Position numbers and translations under genes: made by a program
Notes under the pieces: generated by a model
Database searches by the model: none
What the model was told of the DNA's origin: nothing
The model's input: the letters and a program-made list of their open reading frames with translations, nothing else
Shown: one piece after another, positions 1 through 10,008 of the stretch
Numbering within the stretch: position 1 is the stretch's first letter
Layout of the letters: each line of letters opens with the position of its first letter
Assembly (NCBI GenBank): GCA_030649165.1
Contig: JAUSGG010000166.1
Span: 1 to 58,846, forward strand
Direction: 5' to 3'
From: Armatimonadota bacterium
GTDB taxonomy: Bacteria; Armatimonadota; UBA5829; JAUSEB01
DNA: 58,846 nucleotides

Positions 1-451
1 TCGCGGGAATGTCATTCCGACCGAAGTGGAGGAATCTGCTTTTTCCGGTTGCGTCACGCTCAAAAGCAGATTTCTCGACTCCGCCGGCGCTCCGCTCCTA
101 AGGAAGCGCCCCGTTTCGGGATTTCCGGGTTGGGACCCGAAGTAGTCCGCTATAGCATACGTATGCCGCCCAACCCTCAAATCCCGAAACAACGGGGTGA
201 TTCCTTTCCGAAATAACCCCGATGCATCGGGGTCGGTTGCTCGAAATGACGATGCCCGGAAGACTGAACTGTTACAAGAGTTCACGAATGTAGAGAGCTT
301 TCACCCTCACCCCATTCGCTGCGCTCAGGGCAGGCTCTAACCCTCTCCCTCAAGGGAGAGGGGATTACGCTCGTCTCAGCCCAAAGGGCAGACGAGAATG
401 CGGAAGCTGGTATGGTCTTGAGACAACCCGCAAGTCTCCCGAAACACCACG
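1..451. repeat. Intergenic mosaic of three dispersed repeat families
   Basis: No gene is seen here. Bases 1-100 carry a CATTCCGA...GGAATCTGCTTTTTCC element that recurs near 44781-44885. Bases 111-196 form a long palindrome with arms GTTTCGGGAT / ATCCCGAAAC, and a perfect 12-bp palindrome lies at about 155-166. Bases 300-368 contain the CCCTCTCCCT / AGGGAGAGGG hairpin with the recurring flank GGATTACGCTCG. All three families occur elsewhere in the window. Confidence 0.8.
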
Positions 452-1573
452 TCAAGCCGCGTACTCGAGAAAGTTCTTGATAAGCTGCGTGAGCGTCTCG
501 GACTCCAGCAGGAAAGCGTCGTGGCCGTAGTGCGTCTGTATCTCAGTGTACGCCACGTCGATGTAATTGCGCCGGAGCGCGCTCACCAGTTCCTTTGACT
601 GATATGATGGGAACAACCAGTCGGATGAGAACGATATCACTAGGAACTTCGCCTTTGCGTGGCTGAGCTCCTTTCTGAGCGAGCCGCTCGGCTGAGACAG
701 GTCGAAGTAGTCCATAGCCTTCGTGATGTAGAGATACGAGTTAGCGTCGAACCTCTGCACGAAGCTGTCCCCCTGATACCGAAGGTAGCTCTCGACCTGA
801 AAATCCGTAAGGAAGTCATATCCGTATTCGGGCTTAACCAGGTCCCGTCCGAACTTCTGGCGCATGGACTCGTCTGACAGGTAGGTTATGTGACCGATCA
901 TCCTGGCGACGGCCAGCCCCCGGGCCGGGAAAGTCTTGTCGTAATACTCGCCGCGCATCCACTCCGGGTCCGCCATGACGGCCTGCCTGCCGACTTCATC
1001 GAAAGCAATCGCCTGGGCTGAGAGGCGGCAGGTTGTAGCGATCGGGATGGCAAGGCGGACTCTATCGGGATAGCTGACGGTCCACTGCAGCGCCTGCATT
1101 CCACCCATGGAGCCACCTGTGACGCACAGCAGCCTCTCTACTCCGAGGTGGTCGATCAAATGCCGCTGAGCGTTCACCATGTCCTTGACGGTTACGACGG
1201 GAAACGACAGGCTGTATTCTCTGCCGGTTGCGGGATTCACCGAGCAGGGCCCGGTCGATCCTTTGCAACCGCCGATAACGTTGGAGCAGATGACGAAGTA
1301 CTTGCGGGTATCGAAGGCCTTGCCGGGACCGACCATCATATCCCACCAGCCGGGTTTGCGGTCCTCCGGGCTGTTCTTGCCGGCGACGTGCGCGTCACCG
1401 GAAAGCGCGTGCAGTATGAGGACCGCATTGCTTTTCTCCGCGTTGAGTTTGCCGTAGGTCTCGTACGCGAGCTTGACCGGAGACAGGGTCCTCCCCGACT
1501 CCAGCTCGAATTGAGCCGGCGGCTCCGCGACAGTGAAGTACTGCGTCTCGACTATTCCGATGGATTTGTCCAT
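452..1573 (-). CDS. metX: Homoserine O-acyltransferase MetX
   Basis: Transfers an acyl group (acetyl, or possibly succinyl) to the hydroxyl of homoserine, activating it for sulfur incorporation in methionine synthesis. The 373-residue alpha/beta-hydrolase has the usual family length. The nucleophile elbow [12 protein letters not shown] places Ser155, and Asp318 (SSDWLFP) and His351 (YGHDAFL) complete the triad. It lies 175 bases downstream of metY on the same strand, so the two probably form one transcript with a repeat-bearing spacer. No clear Shine-Dalgarno precedes the ATG. Acyl donor preference cannot be read from the sequence; the neighbouring O-acetylhomoserine-type sulfhydrylase favours acetyl-CoA. 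Confidence 0.95.
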   Translation of the reverse strand: MDKSIGIVETQYFTVAEPPAQFELESGRTLSPVKLAYETYGKLNAEKSNAVLILHALSGDAHVAGKNSPEDRKPGWWDMMVGPGKAFDTRKYFVICSNVIGGCKGSTGPCSVNPATGREYSLSFPVVTVKDMVNAQRHLIDHLGVERLLCVTGGSMGGMQALQWTVSYPDRVRLAIPIATTCRLSAQAIAFDEVGRQAVMADPEWMRGEYYDKTFPARGLAVARMIGHITYLSDESMRQKFGRDLVKPEYGYDFLTDFQVESYLRYQGDSFVQRFDANSYLYITKAMDYFDLSQPSGSLRKELSHAKAKFLVISFSSDWLFPSYQSKELVSALRRNYIDVAYTEIQTHYGHDAFLLESETLTQLIKNFLEYAA

Positions 1574-1581
1574 AGTTTAGA

Positions 1582-1748
1582 GTGGAGAGTGGAGAGACCG
1601 GAAAGGCGTTATGCTCTTGCTCATCCTGCACGAGGAGAGTGGGACGGCTGATATCAGTTCAACCCTCACCCCTGCCCTCTCCCTCCCAGGGAGAGGGGGT
1701 TTGCTCGGCTTCGACTCCCTCGACTCTTGCGACTCCTTCGACTCCACT
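1582..1748. repeat. metY-metX spacer with palindromic repeat
   Basis: The spacer holds a CCCTCTCCCT / AGGGAGAGGG hairpin at about 1675-1697. A run of CGACTC-type triplets at about 1708-1748 belongs to the same family as the GAGTCGG repeats found elsewhere, read on the other strand. Confidence 0.7.
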
Positions 1749-3409
<1,661 letters not shown>

Positions 3410-3724
3410 TCATCCTCGCTCATAAAGGACGATGCCCTCCTCCACCGCGCGTTTCACAAATGATCTGGTCTTCATCCGTTCGAACTCATCCGGGGCGTAC
3501 ACCAGGACCTCAACGGGCGCTTGGAGTCGATCGCTGAGCGGGTCCATGTGCCTGGCCAGTCGATCGAGAAACCGGGCGTCCGTATCCTCGACGAAGATAA
3601 TATCGACATCCGAGCGGCGGGTGGCAGTCCCTTTTGCATAAGAGCCGAACAGGATGGCCAGCGTCGCGCCGTTCTCCTCCGCGACCGACCGACCGACTTC
3701 CTTTATCTTGTCTATTGGGACCAT
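3410..3724 (-). CDS. MNT-type nucleotidyltransferase domain protein
   Basis: A small single-domain polymerase-beta-like nucleotidyltransferase of about 104 residues. The motif GSYAKGTATRRSDVDIIF contains the G-S loop and the paired aspartates that bind metal. Such MNT proteins usually pair with a HEPN partner, but none is adjacent here. I chose the ATG at 3724 because GAGGT lies seven bases upstream; an in-frame ATG ten codons earlier has no such site. Related in type, though not closely in sequence, to the gene at 6624. Substrate unknown; AMPylation of a HEPN toxin is the family precedent. Confidence 0.8.
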   Translation of the reverse strand: MVPIDKIKEVGRSVAEENGATLAILFGSYAKGTATRRSDVDIIFVEDTDARFLDRLARHMDPLSDRLQAPVEVLVYAPDEFERMKTRSFVKRAVEEGIVLYERG

Positions 3725-3754
3725 ATCCGATACCTCGTAACCATATTGTGGCAT

Positions 3755-4301
3755 ATTTGGTTGTTGGTTGTTAGTTGTTGGTTGACGGGTAACAGTTCAG
3801 GAATGGTCGGTACGACTCTTCTCGCTGGTCACCCCCGGGGAGAACGCGAGCGTAATCCCCTCTCCCTTGAGGGAGAGGGTTAGGGTGAGGGTGAGAGTTC
3901 TCTCCATTTCTGAACTCTTACGTTGACGGTTGGTGGTTGGCGGCTGAACCTCCCCCTAGCCCCCTCCTGAGAGGAGGGGGAACACGCTCGACTCCTCCGA
4001 CTCAGCCAACTCATTCGGCTCCGCTGACTCCCTCGATCCCTTCCACTCCCTCCACTCGCCCTACTGCTTCCACTCTTAAATGATTGTGACAGTTTCCTGG
4101 GACGGTCGGATTTCGATTGACAGGCTTTCTGTCAGTTCGCTACAATGTCTTGGTTTGGAGCAAGACGTTGAGGGTTGAGGGTTGAAAGACCGGAATTAAC
4201 CTCCCACTAACCCCCTCCCACGGGGAGGGGGGATTACGCTCGGCTCCGTAGACCGTGCCGCACGGGCAAATCCCGAACACATATCAGGAGGTCAGAACAC
4301 G
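3755..4301. repeat. Repeat cluster upstream of gap
   Basis: Contains, in order, a GGTTGTTGGTTGTTAG run (3758-3785), an AACAGTTCAGGAATGG block, an inverted copy of the CCCTCTCCCT hairpin (about 3857-3890), a CCCCCTAGCCCCCTCCT / AGGAGGGGG hairpin (about 3950-3985), CGACTC-type triplets to 4075 and another CCCCCTCCC hairpin (about 4205-4235). The gap promoter sits between the last two elements. No gene is seen. Confidence 0.75.
4117..4146 (+). promoter_or_regulatory. Sigma70-type promoter for gap-pgk
   Basis: TTGACA at 4117-4122, an 18-base spacer and TACAAT at 4141-4146. Transcription from here would give a 5' leader of about 150 bases containing one hairpin repeat before the gap start. Confidence 0.65.
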
Positions 4302-5339
4302 ATGGCAGTTAAGGTGGGGATCAATGGATTCGGCAGGATCGGAAGGCTTAGTCTGCGCGCAATCCTGGAGAAGTATCCCAACGAGATCGAAGTCGTCGCG
4401 CTAAACGACCTGTTCGATTCGCGGACGAACGCGCACCTCTTCAAGTACGACACGAACTACGGTACGTACAAAGGCGAAGTAAAGGCCGAGGACAAGGACA
4501 TCGTCATCGACGGCAGGAAGATATTCGTCTACGCCGAGAAGGACCCGAACAACATCCCGTGGTCGGACCACGGCGCGCAGATCGTGGTTGAAGGCACGGG
4601 CGTGTTCACCGACGCGAAGGGCGATCCGGAGAAGGGCAAGCCGGGCGCGTCGGCGCACGTGAAGGGGAGCGTTAAGAAGGTCATCATCACCGCCCCCGCG
4701 AAGAACGAGGACGCGACGATAGTGCTGGGCGTCAACGACGCGACCTACGACCCCAAGGCGCACAACGTGATCTCCAACGCCTCGTGCACGACCAACTGCC
4801 TCGCGCCGGTGGCGAAGGTCCTTCAGGATACCTTCGGCATCGAGCAGGGCTTCATGACGACAATACACGCTTACACCAACGACCAGAAGGTCGCCGACCA
4901 AGCGCACAAGGACCTCCGCCGGGCTCGCGCGGCGGCGATGAATATGATTCCCACGACCACCGGGGCGGCCAAGGCGATCTCCCTCGTAATTCCCGAGCTG
5001 AAGGGCAAAATGCACGGGTTCGCGATGAGAGTGCCGACAGCGACGGTTTCCGTTGTGGACCTCACTCTCAACCTAAGGGACGCCGCGACGGTCGAGTCGA
5101 TCAACGCGGCGATGAAGGCCGCGGCCGAGGGACCGATGAAGGGCATCCTGGGTTACACAGAGGACCCCGTGGTCTCCTCGGACTTCAAGGGCGATTCCCG
5201 CTCATCCATCTTCGACGCGCCTTCCACGATAATGATCGGCGACAAGTTCGCGAAGGTCCTGTCGTGGTACGACAACGAGTGGGCGTATTCGGAGCGCGTG
5301 GCCGACCTGATCGATCTTATGGTCAAGAAGGGCTTGTAG
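4302..5339 (+). CDS. gap: Glyceraldehyde-3-phosphate dehydrogenase
   Basis: Oxidises glyceraldehyde-3-phosphate to 1,3-bisphosphoglycerate in glycolysis. The 345 residues begin with the Rossmann motif [10 protein letters not shown] (6-15); Asp36 in LNDLFD favours NAD over NADP. The catalytic Cys162 lies in [12 protein letters not shown], and the C-terminal signature WYDNEWAYS is intact. AGGAGGT at 4286-4292, nine bases before the ATG, fixes the start. It is followed after one base by pgk, the classical glycolytic pair, and a consensus-like promoter lies about 150 bases upstream. Confidence 0.98.
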   Translation: MAVKVGINGFGRIGRLSLRAILEKYPNEIEVVALNDLFDSRTNAHLFKYDTNYGTYKGEVKAEDKDIVIDGRKIFVYAEKDPNNIPWSDHGAQIVVEGTGVFTDAKGDPEKGKPGASAHVKGSVKKVIITAPAKNEDATIVLGVNDATYDPKAHNVISNASCTTNCLAPVAKVLQDTFGIEQGFMTTIHAYTNDQKVADQAHKDLRRARAAAMNMIPTTTGAAKAISLVIPELKGKMHGFAMRVPTATVSVVDLTLNLRDAATVESINAAMKAAAEGPMKGILGYTEDPVVSSDFKGDSRSSIFDAPSTIMIGDKFAKVLSWYDNEWAYSERVADLIDLMVKKGL

Positions 5340-5340
5340 G

Positions 5341-6552
5341 ATGGACAAGAAGACCGTCAAAGATATCGACGTAGCAGGAAAGCGGGTTCTCGTCCGCGTG
5401 GATTTCAACGTTCCCCAGGACGATGACCGCAATATAACCGACGACCGAAGAATCAAGGCGGCGCTTCCGACTATAAACCACCTGATCGATCAGGGCGCGA
5501 AGCTCATCCTGGTCTCTCACCTGGGCCGGCCAAAGGGCACGGTGAATCCGAAGTACGCTATGGACCCGGTCGCGAAGCGGCTCTCGGAGCTGCTGGGCAA
5601 GCCTGTGACCAAACTGAACGACTGTATCGGCCCCGAGGTGAAAGCCGCCGTTGACGCGATGAAGCCGGGCGACGTGATATTGCTCGAAAACGTGCGGTTC
5701 TACCCCGAAGAGGAGAAGAACGACCCCGAGTTCGCGCGAAAGCTGGCCGAGCCGGTGGAGGTTTACGTGAACGACGCGTTCGGGACCGCGCACAGGGCAC
5801 ACGCTTCGACTGAGGGAGTTGCGCACTATCTGCCGCCGGTCGCCGGGTTCCTTATGCAAAAGGAGCTGGATTATCTCGGCAAGGCGCTGGAGGACCCGGA
5901 GAAGCCGTTCGTGGCGGTGTTGGGCGGCGTCAAGGTCTCGGACAAGATCCAGGTGATCGACAACCTGCTCGAAAAGGTGGACACCCTGATCATCGGCGGC
6001 GCGATGGCTTTCACGTTCCTGAAAGCCCAGGGTTACAGCGTCGGCAACTGCATGGTGGACGAACCGGGCGTCGAGCTGGCGAAGGACGCGCTGGCCAAAG
6101 CGAACGTGAAGGGCGTGAAGCTGCTGCTGCCTTCTGATGAGAAGTGCGTTCAGCTCGACTCTGAAGTGGAGGTCCCGAAGGGGATACCGGACGATATCGA
6201 GGTGAGCATCTGCGCCTCGGCGGCGATCCCGGACGGCGCGCGTTGTTTCGACATCGGGCCGGCGTCGGTGAAGGAGTTCTCGGAGATTCTGAAATCGGCC
6301 AAGACGGTTGTGTGGAACGGGCCGATGGGGGTGTTCGAGAAGAAGGCGTTCGCGGAAGGGACGCTGGGTATCGCGAAGGCGATGGCGGAATCGGGGGCAA
6401 CGACGATCGTCGGCGGCGGGGATTCGGCCGCGGCGGTAGAGAAGCTGGGTTTCGCGGACAAGGTCAGCCACGTATCGACAGGCGGCGGCGCGTCGCTGGA
6501 GTTCCTGGAAGGGATAGAGCTTCCGGGCGTGGCGGCGTTGATGGATAAGTAA
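5341..6552 (+). CDS. pgk: Phosphoglycerate kinase
   Basis: Makes ATP and 3-phosphoglycerate from 1,3-bisphosphoglycerate. The 403-residue protein has the family length. VRVDFNVP (18-25) and SHLGRPKG (59-66) bind phosphoglycerate, and GGGDSAAAV near residue 358 binds nucleotide. The ATG follows the gap stop codon by one base, so the genes are cotranscribed and probably translationally coupled. Its last 25 codons have a diverged second copy 0.8 kb downstream (7360-7437), which marks a past rearrangement around the following nucleotidyltransferase/HEPN genes. No tpi gene follows. Confidence 0.98.
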   Translation: MDKKTVKDIDVAGKRVLVRVDFNVPQDDDRNITDDRRIKAALPTINHLIDQGAKLILVSHLGRPKGTVNPKYAMDPVAKRLSELLGKPVTKLNDCIGPEVKAAVDAMKPGDVILLENVRFYPEEEKNDPEFARKLAEPVEVYVNDAFGTAHRAHASTEGVAHYLPPVAGFLMQKELDYLGKALEDPEKPFVAVLGGVKVSDKIQVIDNLLEKVDTLIIGGAMAFTFLKAQGYSVGNCMVDEPGVELAKDALAKANVKGVKLLLPSDEKCVQLDSEVEVPKGIPDDIEVSICASAAIPDGARCFDIGPASVKEFSEILKSAKTVVWNGPMGVFEKKAFAEGTLGIAKAMAESGATTIVGGGDSAAAVEKLGFADKVSHVSTGGGASLEFLEGIELPGVAALMDK

Positions 6553-6623
6553 TGACGCCGTCAGTACGACTACCAATCGATCGCGCAAGCGACCATGTAT
6601 GCAGGCGGAGAGAGCAATAGGCC

Positions 6624-6941
6624 GTGTTGATAAGCGATGATCAACTGAGAGACTTGGTGCGCCGTATCGTGGATGCGGCGCACCCTGAAAAAGTGATACT
6701 GTTCGGCTCCACTGCGCGCGGCGAGGCAGGGCGCTACAGCGACATAGATGTAGCCGTAGTGGTTCCTGACGGCACGCATCGCCGGCTCACGGAGCGGCAT
6801 ATCTATCGGGCAATGATCGGCTTCAAGCTTCCGGTGGACGTCGTCGTGGTGACGAACTCCGACCTGGACAAATACGGCGACAGCCCTGGGCTGGTATACC
6901 GGGAAATCCTAAGAGAAGGGGCGTTGCTGTATGCGGCGTGA
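6624..6941 (+). CDS. MNT nucleotidyltransferase (antitoxin of HEPN/MNT pair)
   Basis: A 105-residue minimal nucleotidyltransferase. GSTARGEAGRYSDIDVAVVV is the active-site G-S loop followed by the two metal-binding aspartates. It starts with GTG; the upstream GGCGGAGAG is a weak ribosome site at rather long distance. The gene overlaps the next one by 11 bases, the usual arrangement of a HEPN/MNT toxin-antitoxin pair, in which MNT modifies or neutralises the HEPN RNase. Position between pgk and a pgk 3' fragment suggests it came with a rearrangement. Biological target unknown. Confidence 0.85.
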   Translation: MLISDDQLRDLVRRIVDAAHPEKVILFGSTARGEAGRYSDIDVAVVVPDGTHRRLTERHIYRAMIGFKLPVDVVVVTNSDLDKYGDSPGLVYREILREGALLYAA

Positions 6942-7335
6942 AGACTCCGGCCCCGGATCTCCACTCGCCTGGCTGCGGTACGCCCGCGCCGATCTCGCTT
7001 ACGCGCGAGTACCTCCGCCGGAGGAAGCCTCCTTCGATCTGGCTTGCTTCCACGTGCAGCAGGCGGCGGAGAAGGCCATAAAGGCCGTGCTTCTCTCCTT
7101 GGGCATCGACTTCCCCTACACACACAGCATCCAGACATTGACCGACCTCCTGCCGGAAGATGTTCGGGCATCCGCCGAACTCGACCCGGCTGTCGAACTG
7201 AACGCTTACGCGGTTCTCACCCGGTATCCACGAGATCGGGAAGAGGTCGATGAGCAGGAATATAGGGAGGCTTTGAAGATTGGGGAGGCTGTAGTATTGT
7301 GGGCATCGACGTTCGTCATTGAGAACCGAGGGTAG
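6931..7335 (+). CDS. HEPN-domain protein (toxin of HEPN/MNT pair)
   Basis: A 134-residue all-helical HEPN protein of the PF05168 type. FHVQQAAEKAIKAVLLSLG followed by THSIQTLTDLLP is the family core, and RYPRDREEVDEQEY sits where the C-terminal RYP segment is usually found. A clear R-x4-6-H RNase motif is not evident, so catalytic activity is uncertain and a nucleotide-binding role is possible. It overlaps the MNT gene by 11 bases and is certainly cotranscribed with it. Pairing with MNT supports a toxin-antitoxin or stress-response role by family precedent. Confidence 0.85.
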   Translation: MRREDSGPGSPLAWLRYARADLAYARVPPPEEASFDLACFHVQQAAEKAIKAVLLSLGIDFPYTHSIQTLTDLLPEDVRASAELDPAVELNAYAVLTRYPRDREEVDEQEYREALKIGEAVVLWASTFVIENRG

Positions 7336-7359
7336 ATATTCGTCGAGTCACAAACTTCC

Positions 7360-7437
7360 TCCACCGGCGGAGGGGCTTCGCCGGAGTTCCTGGAGGGGAA
7401 GGTACTGCCGGGAGTAGCGGCGTTGATGGATAAGTAG
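7360..7437 (+). pseudogene. Detached 3' fragment of a phosphoglycerate kinase gene
   Basis: Reading the frame that ends at the TAG (7435-7437) gives STGGGASPEFLEG, then [12 protein letters not shown] and stop. The intact pgk ends [13 protein letters not shown], then [12 protein letters not shown] and stop. The match stops abruptly just upstream, with no start codon or body. KVLPG is closer to the general Pgk consensus than the intact gene's IELPG, so this may be the tail of an older or foreign pgk copy rather than a recent duplicate. It directly follows the HEPN/MNT pair. Confidence 0.85.
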
Positions 7438-7442
7438 ATGAT

Positions 7443-7475
7443 ATGCTTCGGGGCGAACTACAAGCCCCGAAGCAT
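7443..7475. repeat. Perfect 11-bp inverted repeat
   Basis: ATGCTTCGGGG at 7443-7453 pairs with CCCCGAAGCAT at 7465-7475 across an 11-base loop. It resembles the GTTTCGGGA palindromes of this genome. It lies inside the open frame upstream of the next gene and argues against using the earliest start there. Confidence 0.75.
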
Positions 7476-7524
7476 CCATACACCCACTACAGACAGGCAT
7501 TCATTCGCTTTTGCGTGGTGTATT

Positions 7525-8349
7525 ATGTCACGAGGTGGTAAATTGCTGGGAACGTGCAAGCTCTGTCGTTCATACGGTGAATTGCGAGAGAGCCATTTCA
7601 TACCTAAGGCCGCATACAAGGCCATTCAGCAATCAAGTGGATCGCCACCTGTTATTATAAAGCCCGAAGTACTGATTCAGAAGAATGAGCAGATGGTAGC
7701 CAATATCCTCTGTCCAGATTGCGAACAACGATTCGCAGAGAATGGCGAAGACTGGGTAATGAAATATTGCGGCAGAAAGGGAAAAGGCTTTAAGCTCAAA
7801 GATCTAATTGATGTATCCAAGCCCGTCGTGAGTGCTGAGAGTGGCGGGCTGAAAGTTTATTCTGCGTCAGGCATTCCGCAGATAGATGTAGGGAAGTTAA
7901 CGTATTTCATATCAAGCATTATGTGGCGGGGATCCGTCCACACTTGGAAGTCGGGAAAGGACGTGAGCGTAACCCCGGTTCTCGGAAAGAAGTATGAAGA
8001 GGAGTTGCGAAAATTTCTCCTGGGCAAGGCAGAGTTTCCTAAGAACGCTGCTGTTTGGGTTGACATAATTCCCCCAAATTCTGACGTATGGGGCTTTGTT
8101 ACGACTCCTTACGGTGGGAAGCAAGAGCAGTTCTGGCGGTACCAGTTTCTATTCCTTGGGATATCGTTCACGTTCTTTATGGGCAATCGTATAGATCCCG
8201 ACGTTCGAAGATTCTGCACCTTCCGCTCCCCGGAAAAGTTCCTATTCGTCGGTGATGACGCTACCGAGATGCTTGCAAGAGACATCAGCAGATCAATAAA
8301 GGAATCGAAGCGGGTCTGTGTTCCTAGCTTGCGTAGACAGGGAGAGTAG
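7525..8349 (+). CDS. Hypothetical protein with HNH-like zinc-binding knuckles
   Basis: A 274-residue protein from the ATG at 7525. CKLC (11-14), RESHFIPKA (His24) and CPDC (63-66) form a two-knuckle metal site like those of treble-clef HNH-type proteins, but a full HNH signature is not certain. The remaining 200 residues are not recognised. Its base composition is visibly more AT-rich than the neighbours, suggesting acquisition. The frame stays open upstream to 7438, but that extension crosses a palindromic repeat and has no homology-like content. The neighbourhood of toxin-antitoxin pairs supports an accessory or defence role, without proof. Confidence 0.6.
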   Translation: MSRGGKLLGTCKLCRSYGELRESHFIPKAAYKAIQQSSGSPPVIIKPEVLIQKNEQMVANILCPDCEQRFAENGEDWVMKYCGRKGKGFKLKDLIDVSKPVVSAESGGLKVYSASGIPQIDVGKLTYFISSIMWRGSVHTWKSGKDVSVTPVLGKKYEEELRKFLLGKAEFPKNAAVWVDIIPPNSDVWGFVTTPYGGKQEQFWRYQFLFLGISFTFFMGNRIDPDVRRFCTFRSPEKFLFVGDDATEMLARDISRSIKESKRVCVPSLRRQGE

Positions 8350-8631
8350 GTGTCCCTATCCCTCGGCACACGCCTTTCGTCCCGAAGCACGCCACCACCC
8401 AACTCCCCGCCCCACCCCCCTTTCGCGTCTTTCGCGCTCCTTCGCGCCCTTCGTGATTCAAACGTTGTGCCGCCCCTCGATACGCTTCGCTACTCGGGGA
8501 TACGGGAGGTGGGTTTGTTTCGGGACTGAAGTCCCGAAACACCGGGGGTTGGCTTCGGCTTCACAGAACAAGCCGAAGCATCCTCTCCATCTGTGTCCAT
8601 CTGTGGTTTCAGACTTCCCGGCTGACGGCTT
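8350..8631. repeat. Intergenic palindromes and dispersed repeats
   Basis: GTTTCGGGACT (8517-8527) and AGTCCCGAAAC (8530-8540) form a perfect 11-bp inverted repeat with a two-base loop. TTTCGCGCTCC / TTCGCGCCCTTCG runs lie near 8420-8450, and a CATCTGTGTCCATCTGTGG repeat lies near 8582-8605. No gene seen. Confidence 0.75.
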
Positions 8632-8907
8632 CTACTCCGGGAACTTCTTCCGAGAAAGATCCCGATACACTTCATCGTCGTTTCGCTTCCCGACTACCAG
8701 TATTTCCAGCGTGTCTCCCTGGAGCCGGTAGGCTATTCGGAATTCCCCGAAGTCAACCCGGTGCAGGTTCCCGGAGAGTCCGTGAACCGCTTTGCTGTCA
8801 GGAGGGTTCGGGGTCTGGCACAGGTCGAGGATTCTGAACAAGACCTGCCTTGCCTGCTTGGGCTGCATTTTCCTGATAAAGTCCAGAGCATCTTTGCTAG
8901 GTATCAT
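8632..8907 (-). CDS. RelE/ParE-family toxin
   Basis: A 91-residue toxin of the RelE/ParE fold. The C-terminal half FGEFRIAYRLQGDTLEILVV and the tail GKRNDDEVYRDL are typical of ribosome-dependent RelE-like mRNA interferases. The start is the ATG at 8907, which overlaps the antitoxin stop codon as ATGA. It is coexpressed with and translated after the Phd antitoxin from an autoregulated promoter near 9229-9257. Whether it cleaves mRNA or acts as a ParE-like gyrase poison cannot be told. Confidence 0.85.
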   Translation of the reverse strand: MIPSKDALDFIRKMQPKQARQVLFRILDLCQTPNPPDSKAVHGLSGNLHRVDFGEFRIAYRLQGDTLEILVVGKRNDDEVYRDLSRKKFPE

Positions 8908-9161
8908 TCGGGGCAGGCGCCTATGATGTCCTCGAACAGCTTCTTGGTCTCTTCCTTGCTCGCAAATCCACGCTCCAGAGCTTTCTCCGCGCGCTCTGCC
9001 CACAGCCTGTCCTGCGCGGCCTCAAGACGCTCGTAGTCCTGGACTGACAAGACAACAGCTATCGGGCGTCCATGCCGTTCAATCACGACGGGCTCGTGCT
9101 GGGCTACATCTATTAACTCTCCGAAGCGGCTCTGAGCCTGCTTAGAGGAAAGCTTGGCCAT
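8904..9161 (-). CDS. Phd/YefM-family antitoxin
   Basis: An 85-residue antitoxin beginning MAKLSSKQAQSRFGELIDVA, a DNA-binding Phd/YefM N-terminus, with EPVVIERHGRPIAVVLSV as the conserved core; the charged C-terminal tail would wrap the toxin. The start at 9161 is set by AAGGAGG eight bases upstream. It binds its own operator by family precedent; a perfect palindrome AGTAGCTACT at 9213-9222 and a related site at 9187-9195 lie between promoter and gene. Confidence 0.88.
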   Translation of the reverse strand: MAKLSSKQAQSRFGELIDVAQHEPVVIERHGRPIAVVLSVQDYERLEAAQDRLWAERAEKALERGFASKEETKKLFEDIIGACPE

Positions 9162-9186
9162 TCTCGGCGCCTCCTTTGCCGGATAA

Positions 9187-9257
9187 TAGCTACTATACAT
9201 CTTTGATCGGAAAGTAGCTACTAGATATATTATACCCTGACGCGCTTGGGATATCAA
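9187..9257 (-). promoter_or_regulatory. Promoter and operators of the Phd/RelE pair
   Basis: On the minus strand TTGATA (9252-9257), 17 bases, TATAAT (9229-9234) form a near-consensus promoter. A perfect palindrome AGTAGCTACT lies at 9213-9222, about where transcription would begin, and a second TAGCTACTA lies at 9187-9195. This matches the two-site operators of Phd-type antitoxins. Confidence 0.75.
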
Positions 9258-9290
9258 TGGCAATTCCTCTCAAGTGGCTGGCGCTTGTGG

Positions 9291-9320
9291 TATAATAAGT
9301 AAGAATCTCTTACTGGAGGA
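9291..9320 (+). promoter_or_regulatory. Minus-10 box and operator of the AbrB/PIN pair
   Basis: TATAAT at 9291-9296 is followed at once by a perfect inverted repeat, AGTAAGA (9298-9304) and TCTTACT (9308-9314), with a three-base centre. GGAGGA at 9315-9320 is the ribosome site of the AbrB gene. The palindrome over the transcription start suggests autorepression by the AbrB-type antitoxin. No good -35 is seen. Confidence 0.65.
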
Positions 9321-9325
9321 TCCAC

Positions 9326-9586
9326 ATGCCAAACTCGCGAATGATAAGAGTCTCGTCAAAGGGCCAGATAGTGCTGCCCAAGTCCCTGCGTGAAAAGGCG
9401 GGAATATCCGACGGCGATTTCATCTACATCGAGGAGGTCGACGGTATACTCCTCATAGAAAAACCCGCGCCGAGTAAGCTGGCCGCGCTTACGCAACGGC
9501 TTCGCAAAGAAGCGTCCGAACGGCGTTTCACCAGGAGAGACCTCGAAGCAGCCATATCCGAAACCAAGACTCAAAGCAGCAGATGA
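9326..9586 (+). CDS. AbrB/MazE-type antitoxin
   Basis: An 86-residue protein starting with a swapped-hairpin DNA-binding domain: VSSKGQIVLPKSLREKAGIS, then DGDFIYIEE, is the classical AbrB/SpoVT signature (residues 9-40). The charged C-terminal half is the expected toxin-binding tail. GGAGGA six bases before the ATG supports the start. It overlaps the PIN toxin by four bases (ATGA). It is divergent from the Phd/RelE pair, and the intervening 164 bases hold operators for both. Confidence 0.9.
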   Translation: MPNSRMIRVSSKGQIVLPKSLREKAGISDGDFIYIEEVDGILLIEKPAPSKLAALTQRLRKEASERRFTRRDLEAAISETKTQSSR

Positions 9587-10008
9587 GCAAGCCCAGGGTT
9601 CTGGTTGACACGAACGTTCTTTTGTCAGGGCTCATCTGGAACGGCAACGAGGCGCAGTTGCTCGAAATGGCGATCTCAGGCGATATTGGCGTCCTGATGC
9701 CGGAGATCGTTCTGGAGGAAGCCCGGCGAGTATTGGCGGGCAAGTTTCCCGGGCACACGGACGCCCTGGATCGCGTTGTAGATGTGATCGATTGCGAAAT
9801 CGTTCCCCGGCCTCCCTCGGCGAGTCTAGAGCGGGCCAAGCAGGCGCTCAGGGACATCAACGACGCTGAGATTCTGGCTTCCATAATCGAATCCAAACCG
9901 GGCTATGCTGTTACGGGCGACAAGGACTTGCTGACCGCGGAAGCGCTGGCGGTGTTCCCTACGAGCAGGCGCAAAGACTTCCTGAGGAAGATCGCAGGCG
10001 AAGGCTAG
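9583..10008 (+). CDS. PIN-domain RNase toxin
   Basis: A 141-residue PIN protein of the COG1569 type, a toxin component usually paired with an AbrB-like antitoxin. VLVDTNVLLSGLIWNGN gives the first acidic residue (Asp9), MPEIVLEEARRVL carries the second, and INDAEILASII with AVTGDKDLL supply the last two aspartates of the four-acid metal site. Translation begins inside the antitoxin stop codon, which couples the pair. Confidence 0.9.
   Translation: MSKPRVLVDTNVLLSGLIWNGNEAQLLEMAISGDIGVLMPEIVLEEARRVLAGKFPGHTDALDRVVDVIDCEIVPRPPSASLERAKQALRDINDAEILASIIESKPGYAVTGDKDLLTAEALAVFPTSRRKDFLRKIAGEG

Noticed and set aside
5323-6588. Open frame of about 420 codons opposite pgk
   Set aside because: Antisense shadow of pgk; no ribosome site or recognisable motif.
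7438-7524. N-terminal extension of the HNH-like gene
   Set aside because: The extension is encoded by a palindromic repeat directly after the pgk remnant; the zinc-knuckle domain starts just after the ATG at 7525.
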